Shown here: in pieces, positions 15,285-24,055 of the stretch
Layout: each line of letters begins with the position of its first letter
How positions within the stretch are numbered: the first letter of the stretch is position 1
Source of the DNA: Prevotella sp.
Lineage (GTDB): Bacteria; Bacteroidota; Bacteroidia; Bacteroidales; Bacteroidaceae
DNA: 45,281 bases
Assembly (NCBI GenBank): GCA_017556145.1
Contig: JAFZCU010000087.1
Coordinates: 1-45,281, forward strand
Direction: 5' to 3'
The notes under the pieces: model-generated
The model's database searches: none
Told to the model about the DNA's origin: nothing
Seen by the model: the letters and a program-made list of their open reading frames with translations, nothing else
Position numbers and translations under genes: made by a program

Positions 15285-15569
15285 TCAGGCCATCAGGCTC
15301 TTGACATCGCGGACGATGCGGATGGGAGCGGCGTATTCGCGGGCGATCTCGTCGCCTGACATTTCAACGACATAGATGACCTTGGCGTTCAGGAGTTCGG
15401 GACTGGTTTCGGGACTGATGCCGTTCAGACGGACATTGCTGCCCCAGTCGCGGAAGAGCAGGGCGGTGTCGCCACCGTCGTAGATAAACATAGGGCCATC
15501 GGGCTCACAATCCTGCGGTTCAATGACCAGCAGGAGATCATTGTCTTGGTTTTGTAAGATTCTGTACAT
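15285..15569 (-). CDS. Small hypothetical protein (94 aa)
   Basis: Unknown family. It is an acidic, soluble, mixed alpha/beta protein with segments NDLLLVIEPQDCEPDGPMF, a FRDWGSNVRLNG strand pair, NAKVIYVVEM and a C-terminal IRIVRDV helix. It has no signal peptide or TM segment. It lies 61 bp downstream of the AAA+ gene on the same strand and is probably co-transcribed, so it may be a small partner of the ATPase; this is inference. A truncated duplicate of its 3' end lies at 14511-14585. Confidence 0.75.
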   Translation of the reverse strand: MYRILQNQDNDLLLVIEPQDCEPDGPMFIYDGGDTALLFRDWGSNVRLNGISPETSPELLNAKVIYVVEMSGDEIAREYAAPIRIVRDVKSLMA

Positions 15570-15630
15570 ATATTAAAAGGGAAGTTAAAGGGAAGTGGAA
15601 GGGACGATACATTAGTGTTGAGAGGACGCC

Positions 15631-17889
15631 TTAGGCGTTGAAGCCCACCTTGTGGCGGGTCTTCAGCGCTGTGGCTTTGGGATTGAATTTGTCGTAGGCC
15701 TGACGGATGTCAGCAACCTCGACGGTCTGATAGTCATCGCACCCTGTCTGAGAGATGCGGCTGGCCATGGCGGGGATGATGCCGTGACTGACGAACTGCT
15801 CCACCCAACGGGCATTGCTGAAGTTGTCGTCGCGCTGGGCGTAGGCCTTGGCGATGGCCTCGCGGAGCTTGGCCTCAGCCTCGGACGAGAGGAGGTAGTC
15901 GTCGTGCTTCAGCTGACGGATGGCTATGTCGAAAAGCTGCCCGGCATTGTAATCCTTGAACTGGTACTTGTAAGGGAAGCGTCCCAGAAGTCCAGGATTG
16001 GTGTTGAGCATCGCGTCCATCTCCTTCAGATAACCGGCGAAGATAACCAGCATGTCGGGGTCGGGCTGCGAGAGCACAGTGAGCAGCGAGTCGATGACGC
16101 GCGCGCCGAAATCCTTGCGGTCGCCGGCCCCATCGTAGAGGGTGTAAGCCTCGTCGATAAAGAGCACATTGCCTCGGGCCTCATCGAGGATGGTCTTCAT
16201 GTTCTCCTCAGTCTCACCTATGTAACGTCCCACGAGTCTGGTGCGGTCGACGGCGATGACATTGCCCCGTGAGAGCAGACCTAAAGAGCGGTAGATCCGA
16301 CCGAGCTTCTTGGCAACAGTGGTCTTGCCCGTTCCCGGATTGCCGGTAAAGATACAGTGGAAGGTAGCCTCTTGCGAAGTGGTCAGTCCACGACGGCGTC
16401 GCTCGGCAAAGAACTTGGTGTTGTTGGCCATCTTCCGGATGCCCTCCTTCACCTCGTCGAGTCCGATCATCTCGTCCAGGTCTTTAAGACACTGTTCGTA
16501 GGTGGACTCGGTGCTGGTGAGCTGATCGAGGCAGAGGTCGTCGAGCTCGATGCAAGGCAGATGCTCTTCGCTGATCTCCCGATAACAGCGGGCGAGATAG
16601 CGCGGCTTGACCTTTTCGACGACGTACTGCCGGATATCGTCGAGCGTCCAGGTGGAGAGGATGCCCTCGCGACAGCCCTTCAGCAGTGCGTGTGCCAGAC
16701 CGTCCATCGCGTCGATGGAGCAGTAGAGGCGCTCGTTTTTGAGGGCGGCGAAGAAGGCGTGCACCTGCTCGAAGTCCTTGGGAGGCTCCTGTTCCAGGCG
16801 GTGGTCGGCGGGGAAGAAGTCGCCGAGCGAAGGAAACATATTGAGCACGGCGTCGATGTCCTGCCTGAAGCCGCAGAGCCAGAGCAGATTGCTTTTTTCG
16901 TCGGTGCGGATCTTGTCGACGATCTTCTTGACGATGGTCTTTCCGCCTGTTCCAAGGAGGGCGCCCGGATTGGTCAGACAGAAGACGTGCTGTCCCGTGA
17001 CACCCAATTCCTCGAAGAGCATCTCGTAGGGATTGTTGCGGGCGGGGTCGAAGAGCGTGCCGCAGTCGATGGCATTGAATGCGTAGTCGCGCGCCACCAG
17101 CGAGCGCAGCCAGTAGAGCTGATCCTGCGTAAGGTCTCTGTTGCGCGTGGCTATCAGGAGATGGCCTTTCGAGCAGAGGGGCTCGCCATGCATGCCCTTG
17201 CGGAACTCGTTGTAGACCTCGAACTGCTTCTGCCTGACCACGAAGTCGCGGATCTGTGCCATGCCAGGCCGCTGTGCCAGAAGATCCCAATCGGTTTCGT
17301 AGCCGTCGAGCATCGCGGTGAGGATGTCCTCAGGACTGCAAGGCAGACAGGGTTGCGGATCGAAGAGTGTCGCCTCCAGCTCGTCGTCGAGGGTAAAGGG
17401 CAGCAGGATGAGAGAGTCGTCGCTATTGTCGCGGATGTAGAGTACATAGCGTCCTGGCAGCCAGACCACGAAACTCATCATCGTGAGCACAATCGAACCA
17501 GGAGCTGGATGCTCGGTCTCGTGGTAGCATTTGGTGGTCGCCATCGGGTAATGGCCCTCACCAAGGATGTGCAGCTGGAAACGGTTGTCGGCGAAGTCGG
17601 CGTCCTCCTTCCCGTGGATGGTCACCGCTACGTCGCCGTTGACATAGGGCGAATCGAACAGGTCGGGCTGGACATGGATCTCCACCTTCGTGATTTCCGG
17701 GATGTAGTTACGCTCGCCTCCAAAGCGGATGGGGTCCATTCCGTCATCACCGGGTTTGTCATCTACAGTGTCTTCATCATCGGCATCAGCATCATCAGAG
17801 GTTGTCTCATCGTTCAGGAAATCCTGGAAAATCTTTTCAAAATCGTCATCACATGGCTCGTTGTCGAGCTTTCTAAAATCCTTTTCCAT
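15631..17889 (-). CDS. CbxX/CfxQ-type AAA+ ATPase (752 aa)
   Basis: Large AAA+ ATPase of the CbbX/SpoVK-like class, expected to remodel a protein partner using ATP. I chose the ATG at 17889; the frame is open upstream to 17964 but that part lies in the structured leader. Domain order: an acidic N-terminal stretch (about 10-50), a beta-rich region (about 65-175), a divergent AAA-like region that keeps sequence like the sensor part (LWLCGFRQDIDAVLNMFPSL, about 336-355) but no recognisable Walker A, then a full AAA domain with GNPGTGKTT (516-524), Walker B LFIDEA (576-581) and FAGYLKEMDAMLNTNPGLLG. The pattern suggests a two-domain ATPase whose first domain is inactive. A downstream 94-aa protein may be a partner. 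Confidence 0.85.
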   Translation of the reverse strand: MEKDFRKLDNEPCDDDFEKIFQDFLNDETTSDDADADDEDTVDDKPGDDGMDPIRFGGERNYIPEITKVEIHVQPDLFDSPYVNGDVAVTIHGKEDADFADNRFQLHILGEGHYPMATTKCYHETEHPAPGSIVLTMMSFVVWLPGRYVLYIRDNSDDSLILLPFTLDDELEATLFDPQPCLPCSPEDILTAMLDGYETDWDLLAQRPGMAQIRDFVVRQKQFEVYNEFRKGMHGEPLCSKGHLLIATRNRDLTQDQLYWLRSLVARDYAFNAIDCGTLFDPARNNPYEMLFEELGVTGQHVFCLTNPGALLGTGGKTIVKKIVDKIRTDEKSNLLWLCGFRQDIDAVLNMFPSLGDFFPADHRLEQEPPKDFEQVHAFFAALKNERLYCSIDAMDGLAHALLKGCREGILSTWTLDDIRQYVVEKVKPRYLARCYREISEEHLPCIELDDLCLDQLTSTESTYEQCLKDLDEMIGLDEVKEGIRKMANNTKFFAERRRRGLTTSQEATFHCIFTGNPGTGKTTVAKKLGRIYRSLGLLSRGNVIAVDRTRLVGRYIGETEENMKTILDEARGNVLFIDEAYTLYDGAGDRKDFGARVIDSLLTVLSQPDPDMLVIFAGYLKEMDAMLNTNPGLLGRFPYKYQFKDYNAGQLFDIAIRQLKHDDYLLSSEAEAKLREAIAKAYAQRDDNFSNARWVEQFVSHGIIPAMASRISQTGCDDYQTVEVADIRQAYDKFNPKATALKTRHKVGFNA

Positions 17890-18291
17890 ATCATAAGGTT
17901 GAATTTGAATAATATGTGTTTCCGAATGCCCCCGTAAAAAGGGGCGCAAGAGGTGTTTGGGCAAAGCCTTGCGGCCAATGCCCAGTGAGCTTCATAGAAA
18001 AATACCCGATTTTCCTATCACATCGTTGTAACAATAAGTCAAAGAACATGCAAGCCGAATGCAAAGTGAAAGCTCACTTTCAGACTTTGCTGAGGCGCAG
18101 CTGTTTTTCGAAGCAAAGCTTCAAAGAACGACCTTCAAGACGCTTTTACGCAGTCCGAATAACGAGAGTTCAGAACATAGCCCGAGGCTATATCTTCATC
18201 TGCGTCACCCGACGACTGAATAAGCATTGCTTGATGGCTTTTCTCCTCATTTTGTTTAAACTGATTGTGATAGAATTTAGATTTGCGGCGA
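17890..18291 (-). ncRNA. Long structured 5' leader (about 400 nt) of the AAA+ gene
   Basis: Between the promoter (18292-18323) and the ATG at 17889 there is no convincing gene, but at least five hairpins: AGCC/GGCT (18179-18189), GAAGC/GCTTC (18110-18122), AAAGTGA/TCACTTT (18063-18080), GGGCA/TGCCC (17959-17983) and GCCCC/GGGGC (17929-17945). A short open frame (MRRKAIKQCLF start, 20 codons) lies near the 5' end. It could be a regulatory leader, a separate small RNA or a multi-copy repeat. Confidence 0.45.
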
Positions 18292-18323
18292 CAAAGATAG
18301 GAAAATTTTCCACTATCTTCCAA
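18292..18323 (-). promoter_or_regulatory. Promoter of the AAA+ leader
   Basis: On the minus strand TTG (18321-18323), a 21-bp spacer and TATCTTTG (18292-18299). This is the only good promoter between the AAA+ and histidine kinase genes on this strand, and it predicts an unusually long leader. Confidence 0.6.
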
Positions 18324-18404
18324 GAAAAAACGGGAAAATTTTTCGAAAAAATGCCATTTTAACACTTCTTCGCGTGCGTAGTAAATAAGGTTCGCGGGAG
18401 GTAA

Positions 18405-20315
18405 TTATTCACCGATGGGCAGCTCGATGATGAAACGACAGCCGGCCTTATAGGAGGTATCAAGGATGAGGTCGCCACCCAGGTTCCGGATGTGATGCTT
18501 GGTGAGTGCCAGCCCAAGACCGAGGCCTTCGGAGAGGTCGTTGACCTTGGTGAACATCTCGAACAGACGGCTAGCGTCTTCCTCAGCGATGCCCGGGCCG
18601 GTATCCTCGACGATGAAACGAACGGTGTCGTACGTCCTGTTGATGCTTAAAGCGATGTTCTTGCCGTCGGAATACTTGCCGGCATTATAAAGTAGCTCGC
18701 GGATGCTTCGCTCGAGGTACAGACGGTTGGAATGGATATGGAAGTCATCAGTCACGTCGGTAGAGAATCTGAACGGCAGGTCGGGATAATGTACGCGGGT
18801 CTTGTCGATGCTCACACGCGCCAGATCGTTACAGAACACCACCTCGTTTTTGTTGGCATAGCGTTCCTCGGTCATACCGCGTACAGAACTGTCGCTGAGC
18901 ATGAGCAGCATGCGTTCGAGCATCATGGCGTTGTGGCGCATCATATCGGTGATGCCCTTCGTCTCTTCCTCTGACAAGAAGGACTTGTTCTCTTTCAGCA
19001 CTTGTGCGAAGCCCATGATGATGTTGAGAGGCGTGCGCACCTGATGCGACACGTTCTGGATGAACAACGACTTCTGACGGTTGGCCTCCTTGGCCAGTTC
19101 GCTGGCGCGGACGAGTTCCTCATTGCGTCGCGTGGCCTCGGCATTCATCTGTTGGATGTCGTTGACATGACGGCTCAGCGATTCCTGCATGGCAGCGAAA
19201 CTGTTCTGCAGACGGCCCACGACATCGTGGTGGCGGGTACGCTCGATATGTTCGTCGTATTGGCCATCGGCGATATGCTGCAACGTTTCGGTGAGCTTAT
19301 AGAGTGGGTCGATGGCATGGGCGACGGTGAAGCCGCTGAAGAGAAGGATGAACAGCAGGCCGATGACGATGAGGGGAAAGAGGATATAGGCCAACCGGTT
19401 GTAGTTATGGAGGATGGTGCGCTCATTACAGACGAGGGCGAGGCTCCAGTTGGTTCCCGGCACCGGCTGGTAGCTGACGATGCAGGGTTCGCCATTAATC
19501 CTGACACTCATGCTGCCCTGCTGGCCGGTGGTCATCTGATGGCCCAAGGCGAAGATGTCGGCATTCTTATCGGGGTCGGCATCGCTGAAGATGGTGTGGG
19601 TGAAGAGCTGCGCGCTATCGGGGTGGAGATAGTAGCGGCCTTCGTCGCCCGTCATGAAGAAATAGGAGTCGTCGTATGGTTTCTCAGCCGTGATGATCTT
19701 TGAAAGGCGTATCAGCGAAAGGTCGGTGGAGATGATACCAATAAAACTACTGTCAGCCTTATAGAGAGGTTTGCTATAAGAGGCTATCATGCCGTCGATA
19801 ACCAATGCCAGCGACTCGTCATCGTAATAGACAGCCCAGCAGGCTTCACCTAACTGCTTAGGGGGCTTGTACCATATCCTATCGAAATATTCATATTCCT
19901 CCTCGATGACAGTGGAAACAGTGTCAGTCTCTCGAACGGTATAGACAGAGAAGTAACGGCCGTATTGGGGGAATACCTCTGGCTCAAGACTGATGGAGCA
20001 GCCGTCGATATGACTGTTGAAGGCAACGACATAGTTGGAATAGTAGAGCAACGAATCGGGCTGTAGGTTGTTGATTACATCCCAGGCGGTAAGGTCGGTG
20101 GCGGTCTGCACGATGTTCATATAGCGGGAGATATGCTGCATGGTCGTGTTGACGACGCTGGCAGCATGCTTGGTAGCCTCGCGCTTGACATTGTTGCGCG
20201 ACTGGACGAAAAGGATGCCTAACGCCAGCGTGAAAATGGGAATGGCCATCAGCAGGATGCCGAGGCTGAGCTTCCAGGAAAGCGACTGGCGGATATGTTT
20301 GATTATTGAGCGCAT
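18405..20315 (-). CDS. Membrane sensor histidine kinase (636 aa)
   Basis: Transmits an external signal by autophosphorylation. The ATG at 20315 is preferred because upstream codons overlap the preceding gene. TM1 at about 16-38, a periplasmic PDC/Cache-like sensor (about 39-305, with GYSISLEPE-like and IGIISTDLSL strands), TM2 at about 308-329 and a HAMP linker. HisKA has NVSHQVRTPLN with the phospho-acceptor His424. The HATPase has an N box (ELLYNAGKYS, Asn544), DTGPGI (571-576) and GLGLGLA (597-603). All catalytic motifs look intact. It has no receiver domain and no response regulator is adjacent. It starts 16 bp after a related but degenerate sensor protein, with which it forms an operon behind rnr. 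Confidence 0.92.
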   Translation of the reverse strand: MRSIIKHIRQSLSWKLSLGILLMAIPIFTLALGILFVQSRNNVKREATKHAASVVNTTMQHISRYMNIVQTATDLTAWDVINNLQPDSLLYYSNYVVAFNSHIDGCSISLEPEVFPQYGRYFSVYTVRETDTVSTVIEEEYEYFDRIWYKPPKQLGEACWAVYYDDESLALVIDGMIASYSKPLYKADSSFIGIISTDLSLIRLSKIITAEKPYDDSYFFMTGDEGRYYLHPDSAQLFTHTIFSDADPDKNADIFALGHQMTTGQQGSMSVRINGEPCIVSYQPVPGTNWSLALVCNERTILHNYNRLAYILFPLIVIGLLFILLFSGFTVAHAIDPLYKLTETLQHIADGQYDEHIERTRHHDVVGRLQNSFAAMQESLSRHVNDIQQMNAEATRRNEELVRASELAKEANRQKSLFIQNVSHQVRTPLNIIMGFAQVLKENKSFLSEEETKGITDMMRHNAMMLERMLLMLSDSSVRGMTEERYANKNEVVFCNDLARVSIDKTRVHYPDLPFRFSTDVTDDFHIHSNRLYLERSIRELLYNAGKYSDGKNIALSINRTYDTVRFIVEDTGPGIAEEDASRLFEMFTKVNDLSEGLGLGLALTKHHIRNLGGDLILDTSYKAGCRFIIELPIGE

Positions 20316-20331
20316 CTGATTCTTCTCTTCG

Positions 20332-21693
20332 TTAATTCTTGATCTTTTCTGACTCGGTGATGAGTTGATTGAGCAGGGCGGTAATCTTTTCACCTCGCTG
20401 CTGAATCTCGTCGACCAGGCGGTTGGTCTCTTCCTCTGACAGTTCATCAGCCCGATTGCTGATGGTCATCACACCATCATGGATATCGTTGAAAGGCGAC
20501 ACCATCTGGTCGGACATGTTGTAAAGGAAGTTGGTCTTCATACGGTCGCCTGCCTGAGCCTGCTCATAAGCAGCCAGCAGCACCTCGCCCCGCTCCTGTA
20601 GGAGGTCGGAGGCATGCTGCATCTCGCCCACGCGAGTGGCCAGTGACTGCTGCATCTGCTGGAAATGCTTATGCAGACGGCCTATCTCATCTTGTCGCCG
20701 GCTATCGGGGATGGGCTCGTCATAGGAACCTTCGGCAATACGCAGTGCCGAATTCTCCAACTGTCGCAGCGGTACAAGCTGTCGGTGGATGAAGAGCCGG
20801 CAGGAGATGAACAACAGCAGCAGACCGATGGCAGCGATGATGAGGACAATCTTCAACAGCCGGTTGTAGTCGCCGAAGATGTCGTTCTCAGGATAGATGA
20901 TGCCGGCGCTCCATCCGAGTTCAATCTGGGCGCGACCAGGAACATCGGCTCGCACGAAGGGCTTATAGAACGCGTAGTAATCTATTCCTTCTACCCTGAT
21001 GAATTTGTAGTCGGTCTGGCCCGAAGTCATGGCCTTGATGACGTCGACTTCAGCATTGTGATGGTCTTTCTCAGCAACTTCAAAGGCGTTCTTGTTGAGA
21101 TAGGCGCTGTCGGGAGAGACGATAAAGCTGCCGTCTTTTCCCAACAGTACGCAGAACGAGTTGGGCGACGGTTTGCTATCGAGCATGATCTTTGAGATTT
21201 GTGTCAACGACACGATGACATCTAACGCGCCTACTGCTTTCTGATGACCATCCAGGATGGGCAGACGGAACACAGTGAGGTGATCGTTACTGTTGCAATA
21301 GCCTTGTTGAGGAGTTGTCCAACCTACGACACTGATATCGACGGTGGCAGTGTCTGAGATCCAATGGAAATGAGCATCGGTGATATAGGGATTGTCGTCG
21401 ACCAGCCGTTGGGTGTACATCTTCAACTTCTCAGGCTGATGAAGACAAGTCAACATCTTAAAGTAGATATTGCCTGTAGACTGCTCCACGTCGAGGAGGA
21501 TGTTGTCGATGCGGTTCACCGTAGCCTCAAGCGTCTGAGCAGCATCGCGGATGGCCTCTTCCCTCAATGCCTTGCGCGAGAAGGTGAACATGATGAAAAG
21601 TGCCACGACGAGCAAGATGGCCAAGGCTGCTATGACCCTCAGACTGAGCCTGAAGGACAATGTCTTGCCAATATAGTTCGCCAGTCGTGACAT
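20332..21693 (-). CDS. Degenerate sensor protein, His-less and ATPase-less paralogue of the adjacent kinase (453 aa)
   Basis: Same layout as the downstream kinase at its N-terminus: TM1 (about 19-38), PDC/Cache-like sensor (about 40-275), TM2 (about 280-300), HAMP, coiled coil. It then has a HisKA-like helix where the kinase has S-H-Q: here it reads NMSDQMVSPFN, with Asp395 in place of the phospho-acceptor His. The protein ends after the HisKA-like hairpin and has no ATP-binding domain. It cannot autophosphorylate by the usual route. It may form a mixed dimer with, or tune, the intact kinase encoded 16 bp downstream; that is inference. It lies 10 bp after rnr and is probably in the same transcript. 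Confidence 0.85.
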   Translation of the reverse strand: MSRLANYIGKTLSFRLSLRVIAALAILLVVALFIMFTFSRKALREEAIRDAAQTLEATVNRIDNILLDVEQSTGNIYFKMLTCLHQPEKLKMYTQRLVDDNPYITDAHFHWISDTATVDISVVGWTTPQQGYCNSNDHLTVFRLPILDGHQKAVGALDVIVSLTQISKIMLDSKPSPNSFCVLLGKDGSFIVSPDSAYLNKNAFEVAEKDHHNAEVDVIKAMTSGQTDYKFIRVEGIDYYAFYKPFVRADVPGRAQIELGWSAGIIYPENDIFGDYNRLLKIVLIIAAIGLLLLFISCRLFIHRQLVPLRQLENSALRIAEGSYDEPIPDSRRQDEIGRLHKHFQQMQQSLATRVGEMQHASDLLQERGEVLLAAYEQAQAGDRMKTNFLYNMSDQMVSPFNDIHDGVMTISNRADELSEEETNRLVDEIQQRGEKITALLNQLITESEKIKN

Positions 21694-21703
21694 CTCTGTT
21701 TGT

Positions 21704-23899
21704 TTACTCTGCTAAGGTGAAGTCGAGCTGCTTGCGCTCCAGATTGGCGCGGGCCACCTGAATGCGGATGGGATCACCCAACTGGTACTTCGTATGGTTG
21801 CGACGGCCCACGATGACGAAGTTCTTCTCGTCGAAGTCGTAGTAGTCGTTGCCAAGGTCGCGGATAGGGATCATACCCTCGCAGTGGTTCTCATCAATCT
21901 GGGCATAGATGCCGTAGGAGGTGAGACCTGAGATATGGGCATCGTAGGTATTGCCTATCTTGTCGGCCATAAACTCCACCATCTTGTACTTGATAGAATC
22001 GCGCTCGGCATTCTGTGAGATCTGCTCCATATCGCTGCAGTGTTCGCAATACTCCTCATACTTATCCTTATTCGCCGAACGGGCGCCATTCTGATACTTC
22101 GTCAGCAGACGGTGCACCATCATGTCGGGATAACGGCGGATGGGCGAGGTGAAGTGGGTGTAGTAGTCGAAGGCAAGACCGTAGTGGCCGATGTTGTGGA
22201 CACTGTACTTGGCCTTCATCATTGCACGCAGGGCGACGGTCTCGATGGCGTTCTGTTCGCGGGTTCCCTCAGCATCCGACATCAGCGCATTGAGCGACTT
22301 GGTGATGGCACCCTTCGTACCGCTGGTCTTCACCTTATAACCGAACTTCGAGACGAATTGACGCAGGTTTTCGAGTTTCTGAGGATCGGGCTGGTCGTGA
22401 ATACGATAGGGCAAGGTCTTGGCTTTCTGACCTTTCTTCACGCGGCCTATCGACTCGGCTACAGTGCGGTTGGCGAGCAGCATGAACTCCTCGATGAGTT
22501 TGTTGGCATCCTTCGACATCTTGAAATAGGCCTTTATGGGCTTGCCATTCTCATCGATATCGAAATGCAGTTCCTCGCGGTCGAACTTCACGGAACCGTT
22601 CTTGAAACGGGCGGCACGCAGTTTCTTGGCAAGGGCATCGAGCACAATCAGTTCGGTGGCATTCTCACCCTTATAGGGATTCTTCTTCGTGGCTGCGGGA
22701 GCAGGCTCTCCGGTACCGTCCTTCACACCATTGTCCTCGAGTATCTGCTGTACCTCCTCATAGGCATAGCGGCGATTGCTCTTGATAATGGTATGGGCCA
22801 GATGCCACTTCTTGACATTGGCCTCATCGTCGAGCTGGAAGATTACGCTGTAGCAGAGTTTTTCTTCGTCAGGACGCAACGAGCAGATGAAGTTACAGAG
22901 ACGTTCAGGCAGCATCGGAATGGTACGGTCGACGAGGTAGATGCTTGTGGCACGATTGTAGGCCTCCTTATCGATGGTGGAGCCTTCTTTCACATAATGA
23001 CTGACATCAGCGATATGCACACCCACTTCCCAAAGACCGCTGTCAAGCTTGCGGATGGAAAGGGCATCGTCGAAGTCCTTGGCATCCTTGGGGTCGATGG
23101 TGCAGGTAAATACATCGCGGAAGTCCTCACGACGGTCAATCTCCTGCTGCGTGATGGTCGCATCAATCTTCTCGGCAGCATCCTCCACATTCTTCGGGTA
23201 CTTATAAGGCAGGTTGTATTGAGCGAGGATAGCATGCATCTCGGCATTGTTCTCACCCGTCTTACCCAATACATCGACAACGGCACCAATGATGTTCTTA
23301 TGCTCGTTGTCGGGCCACTGAGTGACCTTCACCACCGCCTTATCGTCGGTCTTTCCTCCCTTCAGCTTACGCTTGGGAATGATGATATCGTGAACGAAGG
23401 TAGAATCCTGCGGAATCAGGAAGGCCCAGTCCTTATCGACACGCAGCTTACCCACAATCATATCATGGGCACGACGGACAATCTCGATGACCATCGCCTC
23501 CTTGATATGCTTGTCGCGACGGGCCATATACGACACCTTCACCTTGTCGCCGTCCATCGCCGACATCGAGTTGCGCTCAGCCACGAATACAGGCGTTCCA
23601 CCATCATCGGGCAGGAATGAGTTGCGACCATTGGCCTTGCGACGGAAGGTACCTTCCTGAACCTGCGTCTTCATGTTCAGACGATAGGAGTTGTCGCTGA
23701 CCTTGCTCAGGAAGTCATCCCATGCCATCTCCTCCATCGTGTCGATGGCGAGCATCTTCAACGGATGGGTATCGAGCTTCAAAGCCTTGAATATCTGCTT
23801 GACCGAGAAAGTCTCGTTCGGATTGTGCTGAAAGAGGTTCTGCAGCAGTTCACTGACCTGCTTCTTACCTAACCGTTTACCGCCTTTTTTCTTTCCCAT
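21704..23899 (-). CDS. rnr: Ribonuclease R (731 aa)
   Basis: Processive 3'-5' exoribonuclease that degrades structured RNA, including mRNA and rRNA fragments. The start MGKKKGGKRLG at 23899 follows a good promoter box. An N-terminal winged-helix-like segment (about 15-75), cold-shock-type OB domains, the RNB catalytic domain and a C-terminal S1 domain are visible. The RNB signature is intact: IDPKDAKDFDDALSI with the metal-binding aspartates, VGVHIADVSHYV and RTIPMLPERL. The end of the S1 domain (SGLTSYGIYAQIDENHCEG) is present. Length is normal for Bacteroidales RNase R. It heads an operon with the two sensor genes. Confidence 0.95.
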   Translation of the reverse strand: MGKKKGGKRLGKKQVSELLQNLFQHNPNETFSVKQIFKALKLDTHPLKMLAIDTMEEMAWDDFLSKVSDNSYRLNMKTQVQEGTFRRKANGRNSFLPDDGGTPVFVAERNSMSAMDGDKVKVSYMARRDKHIKEAMVIEIVRRAHDMIVGKLRVDKDWAFLIPQDSTFVHDIIIPKRKLKGGKTDDKAVVKVTQWPDNEHKNIIGAVVDVLGKTGENNAEMHAILAQYNLPYKYPKNVEDAAEKIDATITQQEIDRREDFRDVFTCTIDPKDAKDFDDALSIRKLDSGLWEVGVHIADVSHYVKEGSTIDKEAYNRATSIYLVDRTIPMLPERLCNFICSLRPDEEKLCYSVIFQLDDEANVKKWHLAHTIIKSNRRYAYEEVQQILEDNGVKDGTGEPAPAATKKNPYKGENATELIVLDALAKKLRAARFKNGSVKFDREELHFDIDENGKPIKAYFKMSKDANKLIEEFMLLANRTVAESIGRVKKGQKAKTLPYRIHDQPDPQKLENLRQFVSKFGYKVKTSGTKGAITKSLNALMSDAEGTREQNAIETVALRAMMKAKYSVHNIGHYGLAFDYYTHFTSPIRRYPDMMVHRLLTKYQNGARSANKDKYEEYCEHCSDMEQISQNAERDSIKYKMVEFMADKIGNTYDAHISGLTSYGIYAQIDENHCEGMIPIRDLGNDYYDFDEKNFVIVGRRNHTKYQLGDPIRIQVARANLERKQLDFTLAE

Positions 23900-23924
23900 A
23901 GAGTTGTAATATCTTAGTTTTCTG

Positions 23925-23932
23925 CAAAGATA
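23925..23932 (-). promoter_or_regulatory. -7 box of rnr
   Basis: The minus strand reads TATCTTTG. It predicts a leader of about 20 nt. A clear -33 TTG is not seen at the usual distance. Confidence 0.55.
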
Positions 23933-24028
23933 GCAAAAAAACTGAACACTCAGATACGAAGACACTAAGTTTTTTCCCTTTTTAACTTTTCTTTGTGACT
24001 TTGTGCCTTATGTTCCATAAAAAAATTA

Positions 24029-24036
24029 TACCTTTG
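24029..24036 (+). promoter_or_regulatory. -7 box of the SDR/PAP2 operon
   Basis: TACCTTTG matches TAnnTTTG; the start would be near 24043, leaving a short 13-nt leader. The divergent rnr promoter lies about 100 bp away. Confidence 0.6.
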
Positions 24037-24055
24037 CAACCAAATTACGTATCAA

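Noticed and set aside
16357..17937. Plus-strand 526-codon open frame antisense to the AAA+ gene
   Set aside because: It lies entirely opposite a gene with clear AAA+ motifs, has no promoter or recognisable domain, and is the kind of long antisense frame expected in GC-rich coding DNA.
18135..18365. Minus-strand 76-codon frame in the AAA+ leader
   Set aside because: Its start lies upstream of the predicted transcription start and it overlaps the promoter; no domain or ribosome site is seen.
22040..23620. Plus-strand 526-codon open frame antisense to rnr
   Set aside because: RNase R motifs are unmistakable on the minus strand; the antisense translation has no domain.
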